From positions 186,001-250,000 of the forward strand of contig JAILDX010000008.1 in NCBI GenBank assembly GCA_024688685.1: a stretch of 64,000 nucleotides of DNA, read 5' to 3'. The position numbers and the translations under genes were made by a program. A model generated the notes under the pieces. That model had not been told where the DNA came from. It did no database searches and was given only the letters and a program-made list of their open reading frames with translations. This document shows, piece after piece, positions 52,077 to 60,207 of this stretch; the stretch's first letter is position 1, and each line of letters begins with the position of its first letter. The stretch is from Saccharofermentans sp. Its GTDB lineage: Bacteria > Bacillota > Clostridia > Saccharofermentanales > Saccharofermentanaceae.

Positions 52077-52730
52077 TCATACTTTGCGTGCTGCGGAAGA
52101 GAACGGGAGCCTGTTGGCAATAAAAATACCGATCTCTACGACAACGATCGCACCGATAATGTCAACGAATACATGCTGTCTCAGGAATAATGTCGAAGCG
52201 AAGACCAGAAGCGTAACCGGGATATTCGCCCACTTGAACCACTTTGGACAGCGCTCCATCAGGAAGCATTCCCTGAGCAGAACGTAGCTCTCGAGACAGT
52301 GTATGGAAGGAAACAGATTGTCAGCCGCATCGGTATCATAGATCAGCTGCACCCAGCGGCTGAGAAAATCAGCAGCTGTCAGATCGTTCCTTACCATGGT
52401 AGTGGGAATGACAAGGAAGCAGACAAGACAAAGAAGCTTAGCGGTGATCTCAGATGCATAGAAATGATAACAGATCGGCTTGCGCTCTCTAGCGGCCAGA
52501 TAGAAGCCGTATATCCACTGTCCGTAGGCAACCGGTATATAGATGATGATGAACCACGTTACAAGCGGGATTACGTTGTCTATAGGGAGTGAGAAATCAT
52601 AATGATGCCACCCGCGGTTTATAAGGCGGGTAGCCTGAAAAGCGGTCATATTGACCGCGAGACTCACAATGACAGACATCCATCCGTAGAACGGAAGGAA
52701 CCTTGTAAACGGGTTCTTCTTACTTTCCAT
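52077..52730 (-). CDS. PAP2-family phosphatase, membrane
   Basis: A 217-residue protein with six helices and the type-2 phosphatidic acid phosphatase motifs NLFPSIHCLESY (PSxH) and LRQHVFVDIIGA (HxxxD). The first lysine/arginine motif is not obvious, as in the inositolphosphotransferase-like PAP2 subgroup. It likely removes phosphate from a lipid phosphate at the outer face. The ATG at 52730 lies inside the end of the metallophosphoesterase gene (11-bp overlap), so translation is coupled. It is the last gene of the phospholipid operon. Confidence 0.85.
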   Translation of the reverse strand: MESKKNPFTRFLPFYGWMSVIVSLAVNMTAFQATRLINRGWHHYDFSLPIDNVIPLVTWFIIIYIPVAYGQWIYGFYLAARERKPICYHFYASEITAKLLCLVCFLVIPTTMVRNDLTAADFLSRWVQLIYDTDAADNLFPSIHCLESYVLLRECFLMERCPKWFKWANIPVTLLVFASTLFLRQHVFVDIIGAIVVVEIGIFIANRLPFSSAARKV

Positions 52731-53808
52731 AGACGTCAATTATAACATATTCAGAATAAGTACCGGTCTTAAATGGGATCGCCCACCCGGAAATGCCCGA
52801 AGTTACTACGCAATTTGTATCTCCGCGGGTATATAGTCCCCATATTCCGTCGTTCTCACCGGTCCAGTATGCGAAATACCCCGAAGGCCATATGTGGCCG
52901 CCGTGGGTATGTCCTGAAAGAACGAGGTCGGCGCCGAATTCATGTTCCTCATCAAAATTGCCGGGCTGGTGATCGGCAGTAATTATGTATTTCGTCTTAT
53001 CGAGCGGCGCAAGAAGTTCTTCGACAGTTGCTCTTTCCTCCGTGCGGCGGTCTTCCCTGCCGACCACATAGAAAGTATCGTTTATCAGGATGGACTCATC
53101 CTTCAGGATCGTGACTCCGTTGCGCTCCAGCTCATTCATCAGATCCTCACCGGTGAAGTCCCTGCTGTTGTAATACCCTCTGTCATGATTTCCCCAGACA
53201 AAGATGACCGGTGTCTTCATCCGGCCAAAGGAGGCACACGCCTCGACCATGTCTTCTCTTACCGAATCGTCATCGACAAAATCGCCGTTCACTATGAGCA
53301 CATCCGCGTTCTCAGCGTCGATCCGTTCCATCTGTTCGGCAAATCTCCTGCCGTCGAGCGTGATGCCGAGATGAGTGTCCGCGATCATCGCAACCCTTAT
53401 ATTTCCTACATTTTTAACAGTGTTAAACTCATAATGTGTCCTGAAAACATGCCATGCACAGAAGAAAGCGCCTGCCATGGCGAATACCGTCAGCACGATT
53501 GCCACGATTCCCGCATAATACTTCTGAGATCTCTCTTTTTTGGTGATCCTGCGGTAGACCGCTGACCCCAGATCGGACAGTATAAAGAACAAAGCCGTGT
53601 GAAGAATGACTACTGACGCGGCAAAAGTGTTATATAAGATTATCGACGCCAGGAGCAGAACAGGGACAGCTGCCGCCAGCCATGACAGAAACCTGTTCTT
53701 CTCTCCGATCTTCCTGATAAATGAGAACTTGTGGAATCTCGTAACGAGATATATCAGGGCACCCGCTCCTCCTATAAAGATAACGATCAGAAAAAGAGCC
53801 CACAGCAT
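52720..53808 (-). CDS. Membrane metallophosphoesterase (YaeI/YkuE-like)
   Basis: A 362-residue protein. Three hydrophobic segments lie in the first 125 residues, followed by a calcineurin-like phosphoesterase domain with MIADTHLG, VNGDFVDDD, VWGNHDRGYY and LSGHTHGGHIW, all metal ligands present. Related enzymes cut nucleotide-linked lipid intermediates or other phosphodiesters at the membrane. It lies directly after psd, with its ATG overlapping the psd stop codon, which suggests a role in phospholipid turnover. Confidence 0.88.
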   Translation of the reverse strand: MLWALFLIVIFIGGAGALIYLVTRFHKFSFIRKIGEKNRFLSWLAAAVPVLLLASIILYNTFAASVVILHTALFFILSDLGSAVYRRITKKERSQKYYAGIVAIVLTVFAMAGAFFCAWHVFRTHYEFNTVKNVGNIRVAMIADTHLGITLDGRRFAEQMERIDAENADVLIVNGDFVDDDSVREDMVEACASFGRMKTPVIFVWGNHDRGYYNSRDFTGEDLMNELERNGVTILKDESILINDTFYVVGREDRRTEERATVEELLAPLDKTKYIITADHQPGNFDEEHEFGADLVLSGHTHGGHIWPSGYFAYWTGENDGIWGLYTRGDTNCVVTSGISGWAIPFKTGTYSEYVIIDVYGK

Positions 53809-54623
53809 CAGTTCTTCCTTCCTACTTTCTCTCCCATCCTGACGGGAGTCTCATTTCCTGCCGCTGAAGCTTCCATGATATCTTCTCTCACATTCACCAT
53901 GCCATTCTGATACAGCACAATGATAGTGGATCCGCCGTACTCGAAATGACCTTTCTCACTCCCTCTGAGCACATCACAGACACCCTTCTCATTGTTGACG
54001 ATCCTGCCGACGAGCATTGCCCCGACCTCCATTTGAACGACCTTTCCGCAGTCCTTCGTACCGATAACACAGTATTCCCTGCAGTTCTGTACAAATACCG
54101 GGTACTCGGAAAGTGCGATCGGACGCACCGTATGGAGTATGCCCTTGATAAAGGTATTCTCACCCTTTACGCCTGACTCCGCATACGAATAACGGTGATA
54201 ATGATCGACGCAGAGACGGTAAACCATACAGATCCCGCCGTTAAACTCCTCTGCAAGAGGCACATCCTTCAGCAGATCCTTCATCGTATATGCGCTCTGC
54301 TTGACCGGAACGACAGTATCAGGTGTTATCTTATATACTGTCAGCAGTCCGTCGCATGGCGCTATGGCATTCTCCGGGGCTTCGTCAATGACTCTCAGCC
54401 CGTCCTTTATGCGTCTGCAGAAGAAATCGTTAAAACTGTTTATATCTGTCAGTATGTAATCGTCTTCGTTAATATTATTCTTCCTGACGAACGACTTGAT
54501 CATCCCCTTGGAAAGCCCGGTGTCAAGAAATGCACCGCACAGTTTTGACAGACCGCGGCTTGTAAGAGGCTTTAACAAAAGCCTTCCAAAAGCTGTCTTA
54601 TAGAGGAATTCAAGACTGTTCAT
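53808..54623 (-). CDS. psd: Phosphatidylserine decarboxylase
   Basis: A 271-residue proenzyme that makes phosphatidylethanolamine from phosphatidylserine. The catalytic Asp is in APCDGLL, the His in VDHYHRYSYAESG and the self-cleavage site in FEYGGSTIIVL, where the Ser becomes the pyruvoyl group. It has the insertion pattern of the type II (Clostridia/Bacillus) group. It overlaps pssA by 4 bp and has no separate ribosome binding site, so it is translated by coupling. Confidence 0.92.
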   Translation of the reverse strand: MNSLEFLYKTAFGRLLLKPLTSRGLSKLCGAFLDTGLSKGMIKSFVRKNNINEDDYILTDINSFNDFFCRRIKDGLRVIDEAPENAIAPCDGLLTVYKITPDTVVPVKQSAYTMKDLLKDVPLAEEFNGGICMVYRLCVDHYHRYSYAESGVKGENTFIKGILHTVRPIALSEYPVFVQNCREYCVIGTKDCGKVVQMEVGAMLVGRIVNNEKGVCDVLRGSEKGHFEYGGSTIIVLYQNGMVNVREDIMEASAAGNETPVRMGEKVGRKN

Positions 54624-55345
54624 TTAACCAGGAAGAACGCCGGCATATTCGGGATAGAGGCCACCAGTATACAGACAATAATGACAAACTCGACCACACC
54701 TATAACTACCTGTATCATAATGCCTGCCTTACCGGGCTTTTTCATCTTGAAGCTGCTGAGGAAGAGGACTGCCAGAACAAGCAGCGTTATAAAATAAACG
54801 ATTGAGAAATCAAATCCGATAAAATAATGAAGGATGAGGATCAGCGGAAATACAAGTGAAGCAGTTGTTATGGGAAGACCGGTAAAATACTGCGAACCCT
54901 TAATTGCAGCCTCTTCATTGCGCTGTTCTTCTGTAGCATTGAAATAAGCGAGTCTTATAAGTCCTGCAAGAATATATGCTACGGCGATCGCAACGAGAAG
55001 GATCGGATACCATACATACTTCGTCTCCGTCATCCAGTAAGGCCTGTCCGAGAATCTTGTGCTGACTCTGAGCATTGCAACGCCTATCGCTGCCGGCAGT
55101 ACTCCAAACGCAATAAGATCCGAAAGTGAATCTATCTGCACACCAAAAGCTTTCTCAAGCGGAGTCCTGTTCTTCTTTGCTCTGGCAACACGTCCGTCGA
55201 AAGCATCACACAGACCGGAAAACATAAGGAAAAGCGCACCGACATACGGATGGCCCATGCCTGTCATTGATATAATGATTCCTGTACATCCGGAGATCAT
55301 CGACAGATATGTCAGTATAACTGTGTAATCATAAACACCTATCAC
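54620..55345 (-). CDS. pssA: CDP-diacylglycerol-serine O-phosphatidyltransferase
   Basis: A 241-residue membrane enzyme with the CDP-alcohol phosphatidyltransferase motif D-x2-D-G-x2-A-R-x8-G-x3-D-x3-D (DAFDGRVAR ... GVQIDSLSD) and about eight helices. It makes phosphatidylserine for the adjacent decarboxylase. The start chosen is the GTG at 55345, which overlaps the flippase-like stop (GTGA) and has AGGAGG upstream. The longer frame runs into the upstream gene. Confidence 0.88.
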   Translation of the reverse strand: MIGVYDYTVILTYLSMISGCTGIIISMTGMGHPYVGALFLMFSGLCDAFDGRVARAKKNRTPLEKAFGVQIDSLSDLIAFGVLPAAIGVAMLRVSTRFSDRPYWMTETKYVWYPILLVAIAVAYILAGLIRLAYFNATEEQRNEEAAIKGSQYFTGLPITTASLVFPLILILHYFIGFDFSIVYFITLLVLAVLFLSSFKMKKPGKAGIMIQVVIGVVEFVIIVCILVASIPNMPAFFLVK

Positions 55346-56379
55346 GCCTTCTTCTTCCTCCTTCTTATGATTATATACCCAATAAGGGTAATAATGCCAC
55401 TCAAAGCAACGCAAATATAGAAGGAAATGCCGCGGCTTATCATATCGATGTTGAATGCCTCTTCCCTGCCAACGATATTCGTAAATCCGTCAACCATCAG
55501 ATAGTCGGCAACACCCATAGCTCCGGGAACAGGAACACAGTTGAAGCCTATCGTAACAAGACACTGCGAAGCGAAAATGTATGCCGCCTTACTGATCGTT
55601 CCGCCAAGCATCAGGTAGATGAACATCGGGACTGCGATCTGTGACGCGCGCTGCAGAAAGTTCCAGATAAAAGCCTTGACAAGAACAGATGTCTTTCCCG
55701 CTACAAGAGCTGTAGATTCATTAAACTCTATCCTTGTCTTCTCAAGCTTTGCCAGCTTATTCTCAGGCTTTCTTAGCAGATGCTTTTTTGCAAGGAAGTT
55801 GATGAACTTCCTGAGAACACCGAATACATGATCACCCTTTCTCAGGATAGACAGGAAGAACAGTGAGAAAACAGTCAGTATGACAAATCCTCCTCCGATA
55901 AGTATCTTCGCAAGCAGTCTGAATTCAAAGAAAAGCTTGTAGTTGATAAACACGGCAATAATACCCAAAACAACGATGGATATGGTGTACATCATCAGGT
56001 TGAGAACGAGCACCGCAGTCGCAACGCCGGCGGGAATGCCGTCAGCTACCATAAAGTAAGCTGATGCGGGCTGTCCGCCTGTCGCAGACGGGGTAATAGC
56101 CGAGAAATATATATCGGAAGTGCTGTAAAGAATGCCGCGGACAGGGGATCTTCTGTATCCTGCGCCCTTTAATATGGAACAGACTGCAATTCCTTCAAGC
56201 CATATATAGAATGCCACGCACAAGATCGCGCAGCAAAGCCATAGCTTATTGCCGTTTTTGGCATTCTCTATTATCTCACCGATCGATATTCCCTGACTCT
56301 GGCTCAGAACGGCCCAGATGGTCAGTCCCGCAAGAACGAGCGAGAATATTGACCAGAATACTTTCTTTTTCCCTTCCAT
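55342..56379 (-). CDS. Flippase-like (YbhN/MprF-type) membrane protein
   Basis: A 345-residue protein with about eight helices of the lysylphosphatidylglycerol synthase TM / UPF0104 family, showing PSATGGQPASAYFM and CVPVPGAMGVADYL. In MprF this domain flips a modified phospholipid across the membrane. Here, as first gene of the pssA-psd operon, it may move a lipid intermediate or phosphatidylethanolamine. The start at 56379 has AGGGA upstream. Confidence 0.85.
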   Translation of the reverse strand: MEGKKKVFWSIFSLVLAGLTIWAVLSQSQGISIGEIIENAKNGNKLWLCCAILCVAFYIWLEGIAVCSILKGAGYRRSPVRGILYSTSDIYFSAITPSATGGQPASAYFMVADGIPAGVATAVLVLNLMMYTISIVVLGIIAVFINYKLFFEFRLLAKILIGGGFVILTVFSLFFLSILRKGDHVFGVLRKFINFLAKKHLLRKPENKLAKLEKTRIEFNESTALVAGKTSVLVKAFIWNFLQRASQIAVPMFIYLMLGGTISKAAYIFASQCLVTIGFNCVPVPGAMGVADYLMVDGFTNIVGREEAFNIDMISRGISFYICVALSGIITLIGYIIIRRRKKKA

Positions 56380-56461
56380 ATATCCCTGATCAGCTGTAAA
56401 TCGTATATAATGCAATCATTCTAAAAGAAAAACTCTAAAAAGGCAATTTTATTTAACTAAT

Positions 56462-57571
56462 ATGGGAACTGTAATCGAACGGGTAAAAAAAGATCCCGTA
56501 CTCTTCATATCAGGGATACTCGCCGTTATCTCGTGTTTCTTTGTCACACCTGACTCCCAATACCCCGGTTATGTAAATTGGCGCGTACTTGCGATACTCG
56601 GAGCTCTGATGCTCGTCAATGCCGCTTTGGGAGATATCGGTGTATTCCACAGACTGACATCGTTCATGCTCTCGCGCGTCGGCAGCCAGCTTCAGGCATC
56701 TCTGATACTCGTTCTTTTATCATTCTTCCTTAGTATGATAATGACGAACGACGTAACGCTCGTTACTCTCGTTCCGTTTGCGCTGATGACAGTCGGGGCA
56801 TGCAGCGACAAAAAAAGTCTGATGTATACTCTCATCCTTATGACTTGTGCAGCCAATCTCGGAAGTATGATGACTCCTATCGGAAATCCTCAGAACATCT
56901 ATCTGTACACACAGTATAAGATGGATACTCCGGGATTCCTTCTCATGATGCTTCCCTACACGCTTATTTCACTTGTACTCGTTATCACCGGATGCATATT
57001 ATTCGTCAGACGCGGGAAGATGCTGTCACCCGCCACAGACAGCAAAAAGATACCCAAGCTCAAGATGATCATATGCATAGTCTTGTTCGCGCTGTGTCTT
57101 ATGACTGTTGCAAATGTCCTGAACTACATCATCATGATCGCTTTGGTCATGCTTGTAATGATCTTCATTGACCGTGAAGCATTTAAGAAAGTCGATTATT
57201 CACTGCTCATTACATTTGTGTTCTTCTTTGTCCTCATCGGAAATCTCGGAAGGATAGATATCGTCTATAACACTATGTCAGAACTTGTTTCGGGTAATCC
57301 GGTGCTAACCGCCGTATTGTCGTCTCAGATAATAAGCAACGTTCCTGCCGCCATGCTCCTGTCAGCTTTTACTGATGACGGACGCGCGCTTGTGGTCGGA
57401 ACAAATCTTGGCGGACTGGGCACCCTGATCGCAAGCATGGCAAGTCTGATCACGTATAAGATCTACATAAAGGGCGGCGGAAAGAGCGGGAAATACATCC
57501 TTTCTTTCAGCATTGTGAATGTGGTGATGCTGGTGATCCTTTTCGCAGCCTGTCTTATTATCAAATACTGA
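56462..57571 (+). CDS. SLC13/ArsB-like anion permease
   Basis: A 369-residue transporter with about ten helices and the paired re-entrant signatures SMIMTNDVTLVTLVPFAL (about 97-114) and SQIISNVPAAMLLSAF (about 280-295), each with an S/T-N-D/V-type turn typical of the ion transporter superfamily. It also has GSMMTPIGNPQNIYLY. It probably exchanges or symports an anion such as a dicarboxylate; the substrate is unknown. It is shorter than classic DASS proteins. No clear Shine-Dalgarno site lies close to the ATG. Confidence 0.82.
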   Translation: MGTVIERVKKDPVLFISGILAVISCFFVTPDSQYPGYVNWRVLAILGALMLVNAALGDIGVFHRLTSFMLSRVGSQLQASLILVLLSFFLSMIMTNDVTLVTLVPFALMTVGACSDKKSLMYTLILMTCAANLGSMMTPIGNPQNIYLYTQYKMDTPGFLLMMLPYTLISLVLVITGCILFVRRGKMLSPATDSKKIPKLKMIICIVLFALCLMTVANVLNYIIMIALVMLVMIFIDREAFKKVDYSLLITFVFFFVLIGNLGRIDIVYNTMSELVSGNPVLTAVLSSQIISNVPAAMLLSAFTDDGRALVVGTNLGGLGTLIASMASLITYKIYIKGGGKSGKYILSFSIVNVVMLVILFAACLIIKY

Positions 57572-57585
57572 TAAAAGCGTAAAAA

Positions 57586-57622
57586 AAGGGTACCGTTCTG
57601 ATTTAACATATACGGTACCCTT
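57586..57622. terminator. Bidirectional terminator
   Basis: AAGGGTACCGT, 15-nt loop, ACGGTACCCTT, with A/T runs on both sides. It separates the convergent anion permease (+) and VirD4-like (-) genes. Confidence 0.85.
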
Positions 57623-57631
57623 GATAAAAAA

Positions 57632-58873
57632 CTATACTTCCGGCTCATTTCCGGGAGCATCAGATCTTGCCTTTACTTTGCTGTAAGGAGTGATCTTCCT
57701 GATAACCCTGGCACGAGTGCCGGTCTCTATAAGATATGCCTGATCGCGAGGCATCGTCAGGACGTTCTCAATGGAATCGTCGGCATTGATGGCAACATAC
57801 TCCGCAGTTTCACGATCGTGACCTCCGAGATAGAGTGTATGATCACAGTTGTTTGCTATCGTATTTGCCACCGCGGTATTGTAGATGGACTCGAGCTGGC
57901 TCTTGCACTGCAGGACTATGCTGACATAAATCTCGCGGCTCCTGATGACCGATATGAGCTTGTCAAAATCCTGTATTACAGTGTTGGTCGCGAAATCATC
58001 GAGTATGAACCTCACAGGAACACGAAGCCTTCCCGCATCAGTCATATCAGCCTCTCTGATGAGCACCTGAAACGCCTGCGTATAAAGGAGATTGACCAGA
58101 GGGTCAAATGTCCTGTCGCTGTCTGACACGTTCAGGAAAAGCACAGCCTTCGACCTGCCGAGAGCGGCAAAGTCAACCTGATTGTCAACATTTCCTATCA
58201 ACAGGTCGTTGTACTCAACCGCATCGAAAGGATTCAGCGCCTCTGCCACAAAAGCCTGTATGCTCGCCCACATCTTCTCTGCCTTCTGTGAGCTGACCAT
58301 CTGTGCGTATTTGCGTGAGTAGAATGAGTGGGGATGCTTGACAAGTATCAAGTCAAACTTCTCTCTCTTTTCAGGTATGCAGTAATCCTGGAACGCCCTT
58401 ATCACGCCAACAATGCTATGGTTCTCCGCAGGTGTGAACTCCAGGACATAACCTATCATACACGCAAGGAATGAACGGGCAGCCTGCTCCCAGAACGGCT
58501 CATGTTCATCCATTATGGGAACAAGGCTGTTCGCGATGGTTATGATATCCTGCTCACGGAATGAACCGTCGTTATTGCGGCGGATGAAACGCAGCGGATT
58601 ATACGAGTTGACTGAGCTTAACGGCTCCTTGAAATCGAGCATCATAACCTTGAATCCGCGTGCTCTCAAACTGTCCCTGAAGTTGTAATAGAGGAGCCTT
58701 TTCGTATCAGCTACGATAAGGCTGTGATCTATTACCTGCAGGTTCGGAACCACGTACGAACCCGTCTTCGAACTTCCGGACTGACCGATTATGAGATCGT
58801 TGTTGTTGAGACCTGTTTCGCGTGAATTGTTAGAAATGTAAACGTTCTGTCCAAATACTCTGTAGTTATTCAT
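57632..58873 (-). CDS. VirD4/TraG-like ATPase without membrane domain
   Basis: A 413-residue ATPase related to type IV coupling proteins. The modified Walker A is LIIGQSGSSKTGSYVVPN (about 28-45). LIVADTKRLL follows, then SLVPIMDEHEPFWEQAARSFLACMIGY, Walker B RFILDDFATNTVI and the late IVLQCKSQLESIY (sensor region). Coupling proteins normally have an N-terminal membrane anchor and are about 550-700 residues; this one is short and soluble. No relaxase or other transfer gene is nearby. It starts 1 bp after the ClpP-like stop codon, with GGAGG upstream, so it belongs to that operon. The role is open: DNA pumping, or repurposed. Confidence 0.75.
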   Translation of the reverse strand: MNNYRVFGQNVYISNNSRETGLNNNDLIIGQSGSSKTGSYVVPNLQVIDHSLIVADTKRLLYYNFRDSLRARGFKVMMLDFKEPLSSVNSYNPLRFIRRNNDGSFREQDIITIANSLVPIMDEHEPFWEQAARSFLACMIGYVLEFTPAENHSIVGVIRAFQDYCIPEKREKFDLILVKHPHSFYSRKYAQMVSSQKAEKMWASIQAFVAEALNPFDAVEYNDLLIGNVDNQVDFAALGRSKAVLFLNVSDSDRTFDPLVNLLYTQAFQVLIREADMTDAGRLRVPVRFILDDFATNTVIQDFDKLISVIRSREIYVSIVLQCKSQLESIYNTAVANTIANNCDHTLYLGGHDRETAEYVAINADDSIENVLTMPRDQAYLIETGTRARVIRKITPYSKVKARSDAPGNEPEV

Positions 58874-58874
58874 A

Positions 58875-59471
58875 TTAACCTCCGATATTGCTTGTAATCT
58901 CTGTTGCCAGGTTGAAATTGAGTGCTTCTTCAGCTGAGTAGTAGCTGTCTTTACGGGTAACTTCCCTTATCTCTTCGACGCTGTGTCCGGTGACTTCAGA
59001 TATGATCTTCACCAGCTCTTCGCCGACCTTATCAAGGTCTGTTACCATCTCCTTTATCTCGTGCGCCTTGAGTCCGTCGATATTGCTGTGTGAATAAGAC
59101 GGATCGTGGAGCATGAGCCTTGAGTGGGGCAGCATAACGCGCCTGTCACCTGCCAAAAACAGTATCCCCGCCATTGAGGCAGCATTTCCGATGCATACGG
59201 TCTTGAGGGGTACTTCTAACGACTTAAGCACGTCGTAAAGTGCCAGTCCGCTAATGACGTTTCCGCCGCCGCTGTCAATGTAGAGGATTACCTCGCCGGT
59301 GCGGTCGAGGGACTGAAGGTACATAACCTGCTTGATCAGTCCCGTCGACGATTCCGGGGTCACCTCGCCAAGGAGAAATATCTTACGTTCTGCCAGAAAG
59401 TGCTCATCGAGTTCGATGAACTCTGTACCTCGTACGGTGTTCTTAAGTATCCTGGGATTATTCTTTTCCAT
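58875..59471 (-). CDS. ClpP-like serine peptidase in an accessory operon
   Basis: A 198-residue ClpP-family protein with all catalytic residues: Ser in GNAASMAG, His in LMLHDPSY and Asp in TRKDSYYSAEEAL; also IDSGGGNVISG. It begins EKNNPRILKN and has FLAERKIFLLGEV where ClpP has its first strand. The ATG at 59471 was chosen because AAGGAG lies 8 nt upstream. An earlier ATG overlaps the ribosome site. It overlaps the preceding unknown gene by 14 bp. No canonical clpX lies next to it. A Lon-like AAA+ gene two positions upstream ends in an IGF tail, so this may be its partner. It is probably not the housekeeping ClpP. Confidence 0.85.
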   Translation of the reverse strand: MEKNNPRILKNTVRGTEFIELDEHFLAERKIFLLGEVTPESSTGLIKQVMYLQSLDRTGEVILYIDSGGGNVISGLALYDVLKSLEVPLKTVCIGNAASMAGILFLAGDRRVMLPHSRLMLHDPSYSHSNIDGLKAHEIKEMVTDLDKVGEELVKIISEVTGHSVEEIREVTRKDSYYSAEEALNFNLATEITSNIGG

Positions 59472-60150
59472 AATTGTCATCTCCTTTATTTGTTTTTGCC
59501 AAGACTATGTCTATTGCGGTCTTCGGGTTGAGATAAGCCTTTACCTGCTCGTGTTCAGATGTCAGAAGAGGCTCTAACAGAAACTTATAAAGATTGCCCA
59601 TATGAAGGTCTGAGGTAGTCTTGTAGTAGTTGTTCTTATCCTTCCAAAAGTTATATCCTGACCTGCAAAAGCTTACATAATTCTTCGCGACCTGAAGAAG
59701 CTTGGGAGACTCGTTAAAACCGACCAGTTTTCCATTGCACTGCTGTGATGTGATCAGCTTGTAGTACTGACCGTAATCGATGTTGCAGAATAATCTGATA
59801 AGGGGCGATTCATTCCCTGCTTCATCCAGCGAAAAGGCGAGTGAATGAAGAGCAAACTTATAAGGGGTATCCTGATAAAACCTGCTGTGTTCGGAATATC
59901 TGCCATCCAGGAAACTGCCTTTCACACACTGGGCTGTCAGTCCTATAAACTCGCCGACTGTAAGGTAATTCCATCTGCCGTAATTCTGAAGGTCCAGCAT
60001 AACGAGTACCGCGCCTGCAAGCGGATTGTTATCCGGCTTTGTCACCGGATAACCCGCAAGAACAGAGAGCGTGCCCAGCCGCATCGAATGGACCATGTCA
60101 ATGATGTTCTTTGCATCATCTGCATTTAGCGTTGTGTTGTAATTAATCAT
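59458..60150 (-). CDS. Unknown 230-residue protein in the ClpP-like operon
   Basis: A soluble protein with no domain I recognise. It begins MINYNTTLNADDAKNIIDMVHSM and contains GRWNYLTVGEFIGLTAQCVKG, CNIDYGQYYKLI and a late LLEPLLTSEHEQVKAYLNP. Composition is helical with many Tyr and Asn residues. AAGGAG precedes the ATG and it overlaps the ClpP-like gene by 14 bp, which indicates joint expression. A strong hairpin separates it from the AAA+ gene upstream. It could be an adaptor or a substrate-recognition factor (inference). Confidence 0.6.
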   Translation of the reverse strand: MINYNTTLNADDAKNIIDMVHSMRLGTLSVLAGYPVTKPDNNPLAGAVLVMLDLQNYGRWNYLTVGEFIGLTAQCVKGSFLDGRYSEHSRFYQDTPYKFALHSLAFSLDEAGNESPLIRLFCNIDYGQYYKLITSQQCNGKLVGFNESPKLLQVAKNYVSFCRSGYNFWKDKNNYYKTTSDLHMGNLYKFLLEPLLTSEHEQVKAYLNPKTAIDIVLAKTNKGDDNYGKE

Positions 60151-60173
60151 GTTTACTCCTTTGATAGAAAAAT

Positions 60174-60199
60174 GCCCCGCACCGTTTGTGGTGCGGGGC
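60174..60199 (-). terminator. Attenuator-like terminator inside the accessory block
   Basis: GCCCCGCACC, 6-nt loop, GGTGCGGGGC. On the minus strand it is followed by ATTTTTCTATC. It lies between the AAA+ gene (stop at 60208) and the next gene (start at 60150), so it would stop or reduce transcription into the ClpP-like part unless that has its own promoter. Confidence 0.8.
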
Positions 60200-60207
60200 G
60201 CACGGGC

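Noticed and set aside
57632..60150. Conjugative element or prophage
   Set aside because: A VirD4-like and a ClpP-like gene can occur in such elements, but no relaxase, integrase, VirB4, terminase or capsid gene is present and no att-like repeats were seen.
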